From contig JAFDJF010000338.1 in assembly GCA_019307645.1 (NCBI GenBank), positions 1 through 7,069 of the forward strand: a stretch of 7,069 bases of DNA, written 5' to 3'. Below, piece after piece: positions 1 through 6,110 of the stretch. The DNA is from Deltaproteobacteria bacterium. GTDB lineage: Bacteria > Desulfobacterota > DSM-4660 > Desulfatiglandales > Desulfatiglandaceae. How positions within the stretch are numbered: the first letter of the stretch is position 1; the number at the start of each line of letters is the position of its first letter. The position numbers and the translations under genes are program-made. The notes below the pieces were generated by a model. The model did not search any database and was not told the origin of the DNA. It saw nothing but the letters and a program-made list of their open reading frames with translations.

Positions 1-84
1 TCGAGGAATGCCCGAAAAAATTACCACAGGCATATAGTTGATATTCCGAGGATAATTTTTTCGGACATGACGAAGAGTTTGGGG
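1..84 (+). repeat. Interspersed imperfect-palindrome repeat, copy A
   Basis: This segment matches a second copy at about 2877-2959 in the same orientation. The core (8-68) folds back on itself. The outer arms are ATG (8-10) with CAT (66-68) and CCG (12-14) with CGG (62-64). Inside these, A6 (15-20) pairs with T6 (56-61) and TTA (21-23) with TAA (53-55). After a mismatched patch, GG (29-30) pairs with CC (46-47) and ATAT (32-35) with ATAT (41-44), closing a five-base AGTTG loop (36-40). Sequence similarity to copy B continues to the left edge, so this copy may extend outside the window. Its function is unknown. It could be a REP/MITE-like mobile hairpin or a terminator-like RNA element. Confidence 0.8.
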
Positions 85-111
85 AAAAGGGCATTCTCGG
101 ACAGCTTCCTA

Positions 112-133
112 GATACTCCAAGGATTATTTTTC
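112..133 (+). repeat. Decayed right-half copy of the interspersed repeat
   Basis: These 22 bases match the right arm of the interspersed repeat (2915-2936) at 19 positions. The matching left arm is absent or too diverged to align. It therefore looks like a truncated remnant about 50 bases downstream of copy A. It shares the ATTATT version of the arm found in copy B rather than the ATAATT version of neighbouring copy A. Confidence 0.55.
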
Positions 134-188
134 TGTAACGGTGTGTATTTTTGTGCGAGCCCTTATTCCGCCCGGATCGAAAAATGTC

Positions 189-225
189 TTGACAGTTTAG
201 CAATTACGCCTTACCCTAAAGTAAG
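189..225 (+). promoter_or_regulatory. Putative vapBC promoter with operator-like inverted repeat
   Basis: A perfect TTGACA -35 hexamer lies at 189-194. Seventeen bases downstream is a weak -10 candidate (TACCCT, 212-217, three of six consensus bases). A perfect 5-bp inverted repeat CTTAC-N6-GTAAG (210-225) covers that -10 position, and GTAAG recurs at 238-242 next to the ribosome binding site. AbrB-type antitoxins, with their toxin partner, usually repress their own promoter by binding such dyads, so this is a plausible autoregulatory operator. The -35 is clear. The -10 and the operator role are inferred. Confidence 0.5.
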
Positions 226-240
226 AATGCTATTGAAGTA

Positions 241-246
241 AGGAGG
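241..246 (+). promoter_or_regulatory. Ribosome binding site of the antitoxin gene
   Basis: A full AGGAGG lies seven bases before ATG 254 and four before GTG 251. The spacing favours the ATG as the start. Confidence 0.8.
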
Positions 247-253
247 TTTTGTG

Positions 254-502
254 ATGGCCTTGGCAACAATTACAACTAAGGGTCAAATAACGATTCCGAA
301 GGCAGTGCGGGATTCTCTGAGATTGCACACAGGTGACAAAATGGAGTTTGTCCTCACTAATAATAGAGAAGTCCTTCTTAGGCCAATATCTAAAAAGGTC
401 GATGATATCTTTGGCAAGTTGCACAAGCCTAACAGGAAGGCTATTTCAACTAGGGAGATGGATGCAGTAATAAGGCAAAAAATGAAGGACAGTTTTCAAT
501 GA
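254..502 (+). CDS. vapB: VapB-like antitoxin, SpoVT-AbrB DNA-binding domain
   Basis: This is a predicted antitoxin of a type II toxin-antitoxin pair. It would neutralise the adjacent PIN-domain toxin and bind the operon promoter. The 82-residue product begins with a typical swapped-hairpin AbrB/MazE-type fold (about residues 4-47), with the signature TTKGQITIPKAVR at 7-19. The C-terminal half (about 48-82) is charged and predicted helical, as expected for the segment that wraps the toxin. I chose ATG at 254, seven bases after the strong AGGAGG at 241-246. An in-frame GTG immediately before it (251) would add one residue but sits only four bases from that site. The stop codon overlaps the toxin start as ATGA, which implies translational coupling. 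Naming as VapB rests on the PIN partner, and the exact subfamily is unresolved. Confidence 0.88.
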   Translation: MALATITTKGQITIPKAVRDSLRLHTGDKMEFVLTNNREVLLRPISKKVDDIFGKLHKPNRKAISTREMDAVIRQKMKDSFQ

Positions 503-906
503 AGGCCATTGATACTAATGTGTTGGTAAGATTTCTTGTGAGAGACGATGATTTGCAAGCCAAAGCGATTTATAGCATTTTCAAGCAGGCAGAGGCTAAT
601 AAAGAAGAATTTTGGGTCCCCTTGCTTGTTGTTTTAGAGATACTATGGGTGCTGGAATCTGTCTATGAGATCCCGAGAAAAGAAATTCTAGACTCTATGA
701 ACGAGCTTATATTAATGCCTATTTTAAAGTTTGAGAACCAATCAGTCATTCAACGTTTTATCTTTTCAGCCCGTGAAGGCAAAATCGACCTTTCAGATCT
801 TTTAATCGCACATTCTGCAAAATTTTCAGATTGCGACGGCGTCCTTACATTTGACAAGAGAGCGTCCAAATTTGAACTTTTCGAGTTAGTGTCCATCCAT
901 AAATGA
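499..906 (+). CDS. vapC: VapC-like PIN-domain ribonuclease toxin
   Basis: This 135-residue single-domain PIN protein has the usual VapC length. VapC toxins are Mg2+-dependent RNases that cleave tRNA or rRNA when not bound by antitoxin. The acidic active-site residues can be seen: D5 in the N-terminal MKAIDTNVLVRFL strand, E47 in VVLEILW, D100 in DLSDLLIAH, and D119 in LTFDKRA. D97 is also available nearby. The ATG at 499 overlaps the antitoxin TGA by four bases (ATGA), and an AAGGAC element eight bases upstream lies inside the antitoxin gene. The frame is intact and no catalytic residue is missing, so the toxin looks functional. The RNA target cannot be told from sequence alone. Confidence 0.93.
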   Translation: MKAIDTNVLVRFLVRDDDLQAKAIYSIFKQAEANKEEFWVPLLVVLEILWVLESVYEIPRKEILDSMNELILMPILKFENQSVIQRFIFSAREGKIDLSDLLIAHSAKFSDCDGVLTFDKRASKFELFELVSIHK

Positions 907-912
907 GGTAAC

Positions 913-938
913 GGGTCACAGGGATCAGGGACCGGGGG
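913..938 (+). other. G-rich run with G-quadruplex potential
   Basis: Directly after vapC, four G-tracts occur on the + strand with loops of five, four and three bases (GGG at 913, 921 and 928, then GGGGG at 934-938). This satisfies the common G3+N1-7 quadruplex pattern. The tracts are separated by TCACA, ATCA and ACC, which suggests a short degenerate tandem repeat. Whether it folds in the cell is unknown. Confidence 0.45.
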
Positions 939-969
939 TCGGCAATACCTGAAAAAACAATCGGTTAAA

Positions 970-1033
970 CTAAGGGTTCGCGCAAAAATAAGTTCGATAA
1001 AATGTGAAGAGTTATTTTTGCGTGAACCCTTAG
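970..1033. repeat. 22-bp inverted repeat, possible shared terminator
   Basis: The left arm (970-991) and right arm (1012-1033) are reverse complements at 21 of 22 positions, around a 20-base loop. The right arm includes the stop codon and part of the last codon of lnt. Placed between convergent vapC and lnt, it could act as a hairpin that limits read-through on either strand. However, no T-run directly follows either arm, so it is not a textbook intrinsic terminator. A small non-autonomous mobile hairpin (MITE/REP-like) is the main alternative. Confidence 0.75.
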
Positions 1034-2622
1034 CTGCCAGGCTTTCTGTGCCGCAAGAAGAAAATCTTTATCAGGCAGATAACCAGTAAAGAGAGCGCAA
1101 ACAGGTCTCCGAACCGTGTATAAAATGTCAGCGGGGAATTGGATATGCTGACAGAGGCTTTCAGCGTTTCTTCACAAAAAAGATTGCTTCGCATCATAAT
1201 CTCCCCCTGAGGCCCGATGGTTGCACTGAAACCTGTGTTTGCGGCACGAATCATTGTCCGCCTGTTTTCAACGGCACGGAATACGGCCATAGCCAAATGC
1301 TGATAAGGTGCGCTCGTCTTTCCAAACCAGGCATCATTTGTGAGGTTAACCAGGATATTGGCACCCTTTCTTGTATGAGCCCGTGCTATTTCAGGGAAGA
1401 TGGTCTCAAAACATATCAATGCACCAATGGAAAGGTTATCATGGTTCAGCGTGACGATTTCATCTCCTTCTGCAAAATCGCCTGCTGCCGGAACCAGCCG
1501 ATTAATAAACGACAGGACCCTCTTGAAGGGCACATATTCACCAAAGGGAACCAGATGAACTTTGTCATAGTATTTTGTGAGTTGTTCTTCATCGGCTGAA
1601 ATAAGATATGCGCGGTTATAGTAATCTATCCTCCCTGCTGTCCGTTTGAACGCGGGACTCCCAAAGACAAGTATTCCTCCGGATTCTTCTGCGATGGAAG
1701 CTACTTCTGGCGATAATTTGTCATTGTCCTGGAAGAAAAAGGGGACTGCTGTTTCCGGCCATATAATTAATTCGGGTTTGAAGTCATGAGTTGCCCGTGT
1801 GAGTCTGCTGTAAGTCTCCAGGGTTTTGGTCTGGTAAGCTGGATCCCATTTGAGTGACTGGTCAATATTGCCCTGGATAACTGCGGCTCTGACGCGTCGG
1901 GAAGGATCTTTTCTCTCCTGCAGATCAGAGAGACGATAATGTCCATATGCCAAAGTCCCGCCTACCAATAAAACGATTATTGGCGTTTCCCATTTCAGAA
2001 AACGACGGCCTGCCAGATCATTTTTTGTCTTGCGATTTCGAAAAAGAAGGCAGTAGATGAGCCCGTTTACAAGCACGATCAGAAAGGACAAGCCATATAC
2101 ACCAAAAATGTCTGCGATTTGAATAAGATTTAAATGCCTGTATTGAGTGTGCCCCAAAAGGCACCAGGGGAAACCGCTGAGGATTTTTGCCCTGACATAT
2201 TCGAGACCAACCCAGAAACTTCCAATCAACAGCAGGAAAAAGCGGGAATCTCTGGAGCATGCGGTCAGAAGAGAGAAAGCTGCAATGTACAGGGCCAGAT
2301 AGAGGCACAGGAGTAGGCACGGAACAGCGCTCAAAAAAACATTGAGATTTCCATAACGCCCAAGGACGACAACAATCCAGTAGATGAGAGTGAGATAGTG
2401 GACCGTTCCTGTCATAAGCCCCAATTTAAAAGCCCGGGAAGGAGATTCGTTTTCAATGCTCTTGAGAAGGGGTACTAAAGCGAACCATGACAGGAAGGAC
2501 AGGTTTACAGGTGGAAATGAAGCCGTCAATAATACGCCTGAACTTATGGAAAGCAATACCTTGCCGGAGGAAAGTGCAGTCTGTTTTTCCGGTATATTGA
2601 AAGGCGTGCTGTTTTTGGCCAT
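1030..2622 (-). CDS. lnt: Apolipoprotein N-acyltransferase Lnt
   Basis: Lnt is an inner-membrane enzyme that adds the third acyl chain to the N-terminal cysteine of diacylglyceryl-lipoproteins, taking it from a phospholipid. The N-terminal part has several hydrophobic segments (roughly residues 20-225). A periplasmic nitrilase-like domain (about 245-485) and a final membrane helix (about 503-522) follow. The expected Glu-Lys-Cys triad is present: E290 in IIWPETAVP, K354 in YDKVHLVPFGEYVPF, and C404 in IGALICFETIFPE. I chose ATG at 2620-2622 (530 residues), with a weak AGGGA upstream. A GTG at 2682 would add 20 polar residues (550 in all) but has no visible ribosome binding site. The usual length is about 510. 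There is no fused dolichol-phosphate mannose synthase domain. The stop codon lies inside the 970-1033 inverted repeat. lnt is transcribed divergently from the glycosyltransferase operon. A TTGACT at 2693-2698 (minus strand) is a possible weak -35. Confidence 0.97.
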   Translation of the reverse strand: MAKNSTPFNIPEKQTALSSGKVLLSISSGVLLTASFPPVNLSFLSWFALVPLLKSIENESPSRAFKLGLMTGTVHYLTLIYWIVVVLGRYGNLNVFLSAVPCLLLCLYLALYIAAFSLLTACSRDSRFFLLLIGSFWVGLEYVRAKILSGFPWCLLGHTQYRHLNLIQIADIFGVYGLSFLIVLVNGLIYCLLFRNRKTKNDLAGRRFLKWETPIIVLLVGGTLAYGHYRLSDLQERKDPSRRVRAAVIQGNIDQSLKWDPAYQTKTLETYSRLTRATHDFKPELIIWPETAVPFFFQDNDKLSPEVASIAEESGGILVFGSPAFKRTAGRIDYYNRAYLISADEEQLTKYYDKVHLVPFGEYVPFKRVLSFINRLVPAAGDFAEGDEIVTLNHDNLSIGALICFETIFPEIARAHTRKGANILVNLTNDAWFGKTSAPYQHLAMAVFRAVENRRTMIRAANTGFSATIGPQGEIMMRSNLFCEETLKASVSISNSPLTFYTRFGDLFALSLLVICLIKIFFLRHRKPGS

Positions 2623-2744
2623 GTATGATTTCCCTGAACCGTGAACCTTATATCCTGAAGTTACGCCTTTTCTAACCTTCACGGATCATAGAAGTCAATG
2701 TTATCTCAAAAAAATCTTTTTTGGATAGAAGGGTATGAAGACAC

Positions 2745-2771
2745 TTGACAATTTTGGTTTGGGCATATAAT
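2745..2771 (+). promoter_or_regulatory. Strong sigma70-like promoter of the glycosyltransferase operon
   Basis: Perfect TTGACA (2745-2750) and perfect TATAAT (2766-2771) hexamers face the glycosyltransferase operon, with a 15-bp spacer. That spacing is two bases shorter than optimal. Transcription would start near 2778, giving a leader of about 225 bases before the ATG at 3004. Confidence 0.65.
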
Positions 2772-2876
2772 AGATAAAACCATTCGCAAATGTAGGTTGA
2801 TAATTCCTCTGGCTTTAAGGAAACGCAAAACGGCTTTAGCCATTGTCTATCGATAAATGAGGATTTTTGTTCAAGA

Positions 2877-2959
2877 TCAAGGCATGCGAAAAAAATAACC
2901 GCAGGCATATAGTTGATATTCCGAGGATTATTTTTTGAGCATAACGCAGATATTGGACA
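2877..2959 (+). repeat. Interspersed imperfect-palindrome repeat, copy B, in the operon leader
   Basis: This is the second copy of the repeat found at 1-84, in the same orientation. The palindromic core is 2884-2942: ATGC (2884-2887) pairs with GCAT (2939-2942), A6 (2890-2895) with T6 (2931-2936), and TAA (2896-2898) with TTA (2928-2930). After a mismatched patch, GG pairs with CC and ATAT with ATAT around the same AGTTG loop (2911-2915). It lies about 100 bases downstream of the predicted transcription start. In RNA it would be a hairpin ending in six U residues, like an attenuator. Similarity to copy A continues past the hairpin to about 2959. Confidence 0.8.
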
Positions 2960-2994
2960 AAAAGACAGGAGAGGTAGTTTCAAAAAGAGATCCT

Positions 2995-2999
2995 GGAGG
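2995..2999 (+). promoter_or_regulatory. Ribosome binding site of the glycosyltransferase gene
   Basis: GGAGG lies four bases before ATG 3004. It supports that start over the in-frame TTG at 2935, which falls inside the repeat hairpin. Confidence 0.6.
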
Positions 3000-3003
3000 C
3001 TCT

Positions 3004-4353
3004 ATGGAATTGCAGCGCGAGATAAAGAGAAACAGCCATTTCGAAGAAACAGGAGCTCTAGAGCGGAAACCACGCCCGGCAAGACATCACCTGGATGTAA
3101 TACGACAGAAAAAGGAGGCCCCTCTCAGAATATGCCTTTTGAGTTACAGAAGTAATCCTCATTGCGGAGGACAGGGGGTTTACCTCAAAAACCTCAGCCG
3201 AGCTTTAAGAGACCTTGGCCATCACGTAGAAGTGATATCCGGGCCGCCCGATCCTCTCCTGGATGACGATATCAAGGTGTATAAACTCCCCTGTCTTGAT
3301 CTTTACAACCCCGACGCGTTATTCAGGTTCCCCACGCCCCGTGAGTTCGCCGATCCCATTAATATTCTTGAGTGTATGGGTGTATGGACAATGGGTTTTC
3401 CCGAACCGCTGACATTTGGACTCAGGGCATACTGGTTTTTGAGGGACAAATTTCAAGACTATGATATTATCCATGATAACCAGAGCCTTTCATATGGGCT
3501 CTGGCTCATCATGAAGCACGTGCCCACCATCGCAACCATCCATCATCCCATCACGAGGGACCGGAAATTCGCCATAGAGTCTGTCAGGATGCCTTGGTCG
3601 AAGCTCAAATGGGCGCGTTGGTATTCCTTTGTGGGAATGCAGAAAAGGGCGTCTTTAAAGTTTTCTCATATTGTCACGGTTTCCGAATGCTCACAGAATG
3701 ATATCAGTAAAGATTTCCAGATACCCCGTAGCCGATTCAGAGTCATTCCCAACGGCATTAATACAGACCTTTTTTTTCCTGTCCCTGAAATCACCAGGGA
3801 AAAAAATCGAATCATTGTTACCAACAGCGCGGATACGCCCTTAAAAGGTCTTCGCTATCTCCTGCTGGCAGTGAAAAATGTGTCAAAAACCCACAAAATC
3901 AAGCTCACTGTCATAGGAACACCAAAAAAGAACGGGGATATTGTAAGACTGGTTCGAGATCTGGGCATTCGTAAACTGGTACATTTTACGGGTCGGGTTG
4001 ATAACGACGAATTCGTCAGACAGTATGCCAAAGCCAGTATCGCAATAGTTCCATCCCTGTATGAGGGGTTTGGCATTCCTGCTGGCGAGGCCATGGCCTG
4101 TGGTGTGCCTGTTATCAGCACCACGGGCGGCGCACTGCCCGAGGTGGTGGGGGATGCCGGCATACTGGTTCCCACTGCGGATTCCGAAGCCCTTGCAAAA
4201 TCCATCAAAGAACTTTTCGACCAGCCTGAAAGGGCAAAAGAGATAGGAGATGCAGGGTATAAGCGGGTGCATGAGCTTTTCACATGGAAAAAGGCGGCAG
4301 AAAAGACCGTAGACGTCTACAGGGAGGCCATCCGTGATTACCGTAGAGTTTGA
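3004..4353 (+). CDS. GT-B fold glycosyltransferase, family 4
   Basis: This 449-residue cytoplasmic or membrane-associated enzyme is predicted to transfer a sugar from a nucleotide-sugar donor with retention of configuration. The N-terminal Rossmann-like domain (about 41-225) opens with RICLLSYRSNPHCGGQGVYL, where the glycine-rich loop is at 54-58, and it includes DIIHDNQS (154-161) and ATIHHPI (177-183). The donor-binding domain (about 260-445) carries TPLKGLRYLL (278-287) and the E-x7-E motif EGFGIPAGEAMACGVPVI, with E354 and E362. The first 40 residues are polar, basic and outside the fold, so the start is not certain. ATG 3004 has a GGAGG, while a TTG at 2935 would add 23 residues encoded partly by the repeat. 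The gene is first in a three-gene overlapping operon, and its end overlaps the methyltransferase gene by 20 bases. Donor and acceptor are unknown. I recall close look-alikes in Actinobacteria with the same neighbours. Confidence 0.92.
   Translation: MELQREIKRNSHFEETGALERKPRPARHHLDVIRQKKEAPLRICLLSYRSNPHCGGQGVYLKNLSRALRDLGHHVEVISGPPDPLLDDDIKVYKLPCLDLYNPDALFRFPTPREFADPINILECMGVWTMGFPEPLTFGLRAYWFLRDKFQDYDIIHDNQSLSYGLWLIMKHVPTIATIHHPITRDRKFAIESVRMPWSKLKWARWYSFVGMQKRASLKFSHIVTVSECSQNDISKDFQIPRSRFRVIPNGINTDLFFPVPEITREKNRIIVTNSADTPLKGLRYLLLAVKNVSKTHKIKLTVIGTPKKNGDIVRLVRDLGIRKLVHFTGRVDNDEFVRQYAKASIAIVPSLYEGFGIPAGEAMACGVPVISTTGGALPEVVGDAGILVPTADSEALAKSIKELFDQPERAKEIGDAGYKRVHELFTWKKAAEKTVDVYREAIRDYRRV
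4321..4327 (+). promoter_or_regulatory. Ribosome binding site deciding the GTG start of the methyltransferase
   Basis: AGGGAGG, located within the last codons of the glycosyltransferase gene, sits six bases before GTG 4334. This is optimal placement and fixes the non-ATG start. Confidence 0.8.
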
Positions 4354-5050
4354 AAGGCTTTCCATAAAACCGGGCTTCAGGATTCTCGATATGGGCTGCG
4401 GTTCCGGACGCCACACCTGTGCTGTTTCTCGATTCAAAGAGGTGATTGCCATCGGATCGGACATCCGTTTTGATGATGTTGTTGAGGCAAGAAAGAGACT
4501 GATGTATGAGGAAAGCCTGGGAGAACAGGACGGTGGCGTATGGGCCAATGTGGTCTCCGACATTCGGTGTCTGCCTTTTGAAGACAATTATTTTGACCTG
4601 GTTATCTGTTCAGAAGTCCTGGAACATATCGACGATCACGAAAGGGCCGTTTCGGAGCTTTCCAGGGTTCTGAAACCGGGTAAAGATCTTGTTGTTAGTG
4701 TTCCGAGATATTTCCCTGAGCGTATTTGCTGGGCCCTTTCCAAAGATTACCACCTTGCTAACGATGGACACATCCGCATATACAAAAAAAAAGAACTGAT
4801 AGACCTTTTGGAGGCCGCAGGTGTGAAAACGTGGGCAACTCATTTTGCTCACAGCCTTCACACCCCTTACTGGTGGCTTAAATGCCTGGTCGGCCCGAAC
4901 CGCGATGATTCACCTCTTGTTAACCTTTATCATCGATTCCTGGTATGGGACATGATGAAACAACCGTGGATTACACGAATGTTGGATTGCCTGCTGAACT
5001 CAATCATTGGCAAAAGCGTTGTGATTTACCTGAGGAAAGAATATGTATGA
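4334..5050 (+). CDS. Class I SAM-dependent methyltransferase (Methyltransf_11 type)
   Basis: This 238-residue protein has a Rossmann-fold methyltransferase domain in its first 125 residues. The SAM-binding motif I is ILDMGCGSGRH (17-27), motif II is near SDIRCLPF (75-82), and the motif III-like segment is FDLVICSEVLEHIDD (87-101). The C-terminal part (about 126-238) contains PERICWALSKDYH, GHIRIY and HTPYWWLKC. It is rich in aromatic residues and probably forms the acceptor site. It resembles the methyltransferases that I remember next to this glycosyltransferase type in Actinobacteria. GTG 4334 is the start because of its upstream AGGGAGG. The gene overlaps the glycosyltransferase by 20 bases and the next gene by 8, so all three are probably translationally coupled. 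Methylation of a sugar or lipid-linked intermediate made by the upstream enzyme is inferred, not shown. Confidence 0.93.
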   Translation: MITVEFERLSIKPGFRILDMGCGSGRHTCAVSRFKEVIAIGSDIRFDDVVEARKRLMYEESLGEQDGGVWANVVSDIRCLPFEDNYFDLVICSEVLEHIDDHERAVSELSRVLKPGKDLVVSVPRYFPERICWALSKDYHLANDGHIRIYKKKELIDLLEAAGVKTWATHFAHSLHTPYWWLKCLVGPNRDDSPLVNLYHRFLVWDMMKQPWITRMLDCLLNSIIGKSVVIYLRKEYV

Positions 5051-6110
5051 CGGAAAAATTTTTCGAACAGTTGAGAAACCCCTCGTTGATGTCGCTTCCA
5101 CAACAGACTACATTTTTAGTGTCCAGAAAACGAACGGAGAGATCCCCTGGTCAACAGGAGGTAAAACCGACCCCTGGGATCACGTAGAGAGCGCAATGGG
5201 ATTAACCGTTGGAGGATTGCACCCGGAAGCCAAAAAAGCCTATATGTGGTCCGCCGAAAGTCAGATGGCGGATGGAAGCTGGTGGTCATCCTACAAAGAT
5301 GGTCGGCCGGAACCGGGTGCTTTCAAGGACTCAAACATGACAGCATACATCGCTGTCGGCGTCCTCCACTATTTCAAGGCTACAGGCGACGATCGATTCG
5401 TGAGCCAAATGTGGCAGACCGTGTCTTCGGCCATGGATTTTGTAGTCAATCTGCAGGGTGAAAACGGCGAAATTTTTTGGGCGGAAAGAGCTGACGGAAG
5501 CATCGATAAAAAAGCCCTTCTAACCGGTTCAAGCTCCATTTTCTTAAGCCTGACCTGCGCCCTTCAGATTGCATCAATGCTGGGTAAAAGAAGACCTCGC
5601 TGGGAAGTTGCAAGAAAGATGCTTGGGGATGCGATCCGGAACAAATCCGATTTCTTTGATCAGAGTAAATCCAGGTTTTCCATGGACTGGTACTATCCCA
5701 TTCTCTCCGGCGCGCTTCGGGGCGAAGCGGCTCAAAGGCGCATTGAAAATCTGTGGGATAAATATGCAATATCGGGTTGGGGAGTGCGTTGCGTATCTGA
5801 CAGGCCCTGGGTAACAGTGGCGGAAACCGCCGAGTTATGCATAAGCCTGGCTGCTATGGGAAACCTTGCCCTTTCGGAGACGGTTTTTGGATGGATCAGT
5901 GATAAGAAATACGAAGACGGGGCATTTTGGACGGGCGTCACGGTTCCTGACCAAATCATTTACACCGAAGAAAAAACCACATGGACAGGCGCCGCAGTGC
6001 TCCTTGCCGCGGACCTGATTTATGACTTTTCTCCGGCCAGCCGTTTTTTTAGCCATGGATTTTTGAAACCCTTTTCTGTCTACCCTAAGGGCCAGGTTAA
6101 AACCGAATAA
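5043..6110 (+). CDS. Alpha/alpha-toroid protein, 'prenyltransferase'-named family of unknown function
   Basis: This 355-residue soluble protein shows four spaced turn motifs of the Q-x-x-(N/D)-G-x-W kind: QKTNGEIPW (28-36), QMADGSWW (74-81), QGENGEIFW (138-146) and YEDGAFW (290-296). They are separated by helical segments. Such motifs are typical of alpha/alpha barrels (squalene-hopene cyclases, protein prenyltransferase beta subunits, some glycan-active enzymes). There is no DxDD terpene-cyclase motif, and I see no clear zinc site of protein prenyltransferases, so a 'prenyltransferase' label is only a fold-level call. Strongly patterned segments, LLTGSSSIFLSL (159-170), MDWYYPILSGAL (214-225), GVRCVSDRPWVTVAETAEL (247-265) and TTWTGAAVLLAADLIY (312-327), match my memory of an actinobacterial family beside the same genes. 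ATG 5043 has GAGGA six bases upstream and overlaps the methyltransferase end by eight bases. The last codons fall in a palindromic repeat. Confidence 0.72.
   Translation: MYDGKIFRTVEKPLVDVASTTDYIFSVQKTNGEIPWSTGGKTDPWDHVESAMGLTVGGLHPEAKKAYMWSAESQMADGSWWSSYKDGRPEPGAFKDSNMTAYIAVGVLHYFKATGDDRFVSQMWQTVSSAMDFVVNLQGENGEIFWAERADGSIDKKALLTGSSSIFLSLTCALQIASMLGKRRPRWEVARKMLGDAIRNKSDFFDQSKSRFSMDWYYPILSGALRGEAAQRRIENLWDKYAISGWGVRCVSDRPWVTVAETAELCISLAAMGNLALSETVFGWISDKKYEDGAFWTGVTVPDQIIYTEEKTTWTGAAVLLAADLIYDFSPASRFFSHGFLKPFSVYPKGQVKTE

Noticed and set aside
21..203. 60-codon open frame on the minus strand at the left edge
   Set aside because: It runs through the palindromic repeat and its half copy. The repeated KIILG peptides it encodes are a by-product of the repeat, and there is no recognisable family.
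2623..2682. N-terminal extension of Lnt to a GTG at 2682
   Set aside because: There is no ribosome binding site, and the extra 20 residues are polar and atypical for Lnt. The ATG at 2622 gives a more normal length.
2707..2723. A7/T6 inverted run between lnt and its divergent neighbour, considered as a terminator
   Set aside because: It has only A-T pairs in the stem and a two- or three-base loop, and it is in a promoter region rather than at a gene end.
2935..3003. TTG start at 2935 for the glycosyltransferase
   Set aside because: It lies within the T-run of the repeat hairpin and has no Shine-Dalgarno sequence. ATG 3004 has GGAGG upstream.
3883..4587. 234-codon minus-strand open frame across the glycosyltransferase and methyltransferase genes
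   Set aside because: It is antisense to well-supported motifs of two genes, has a composition unlike a folded protein, and matches no family.
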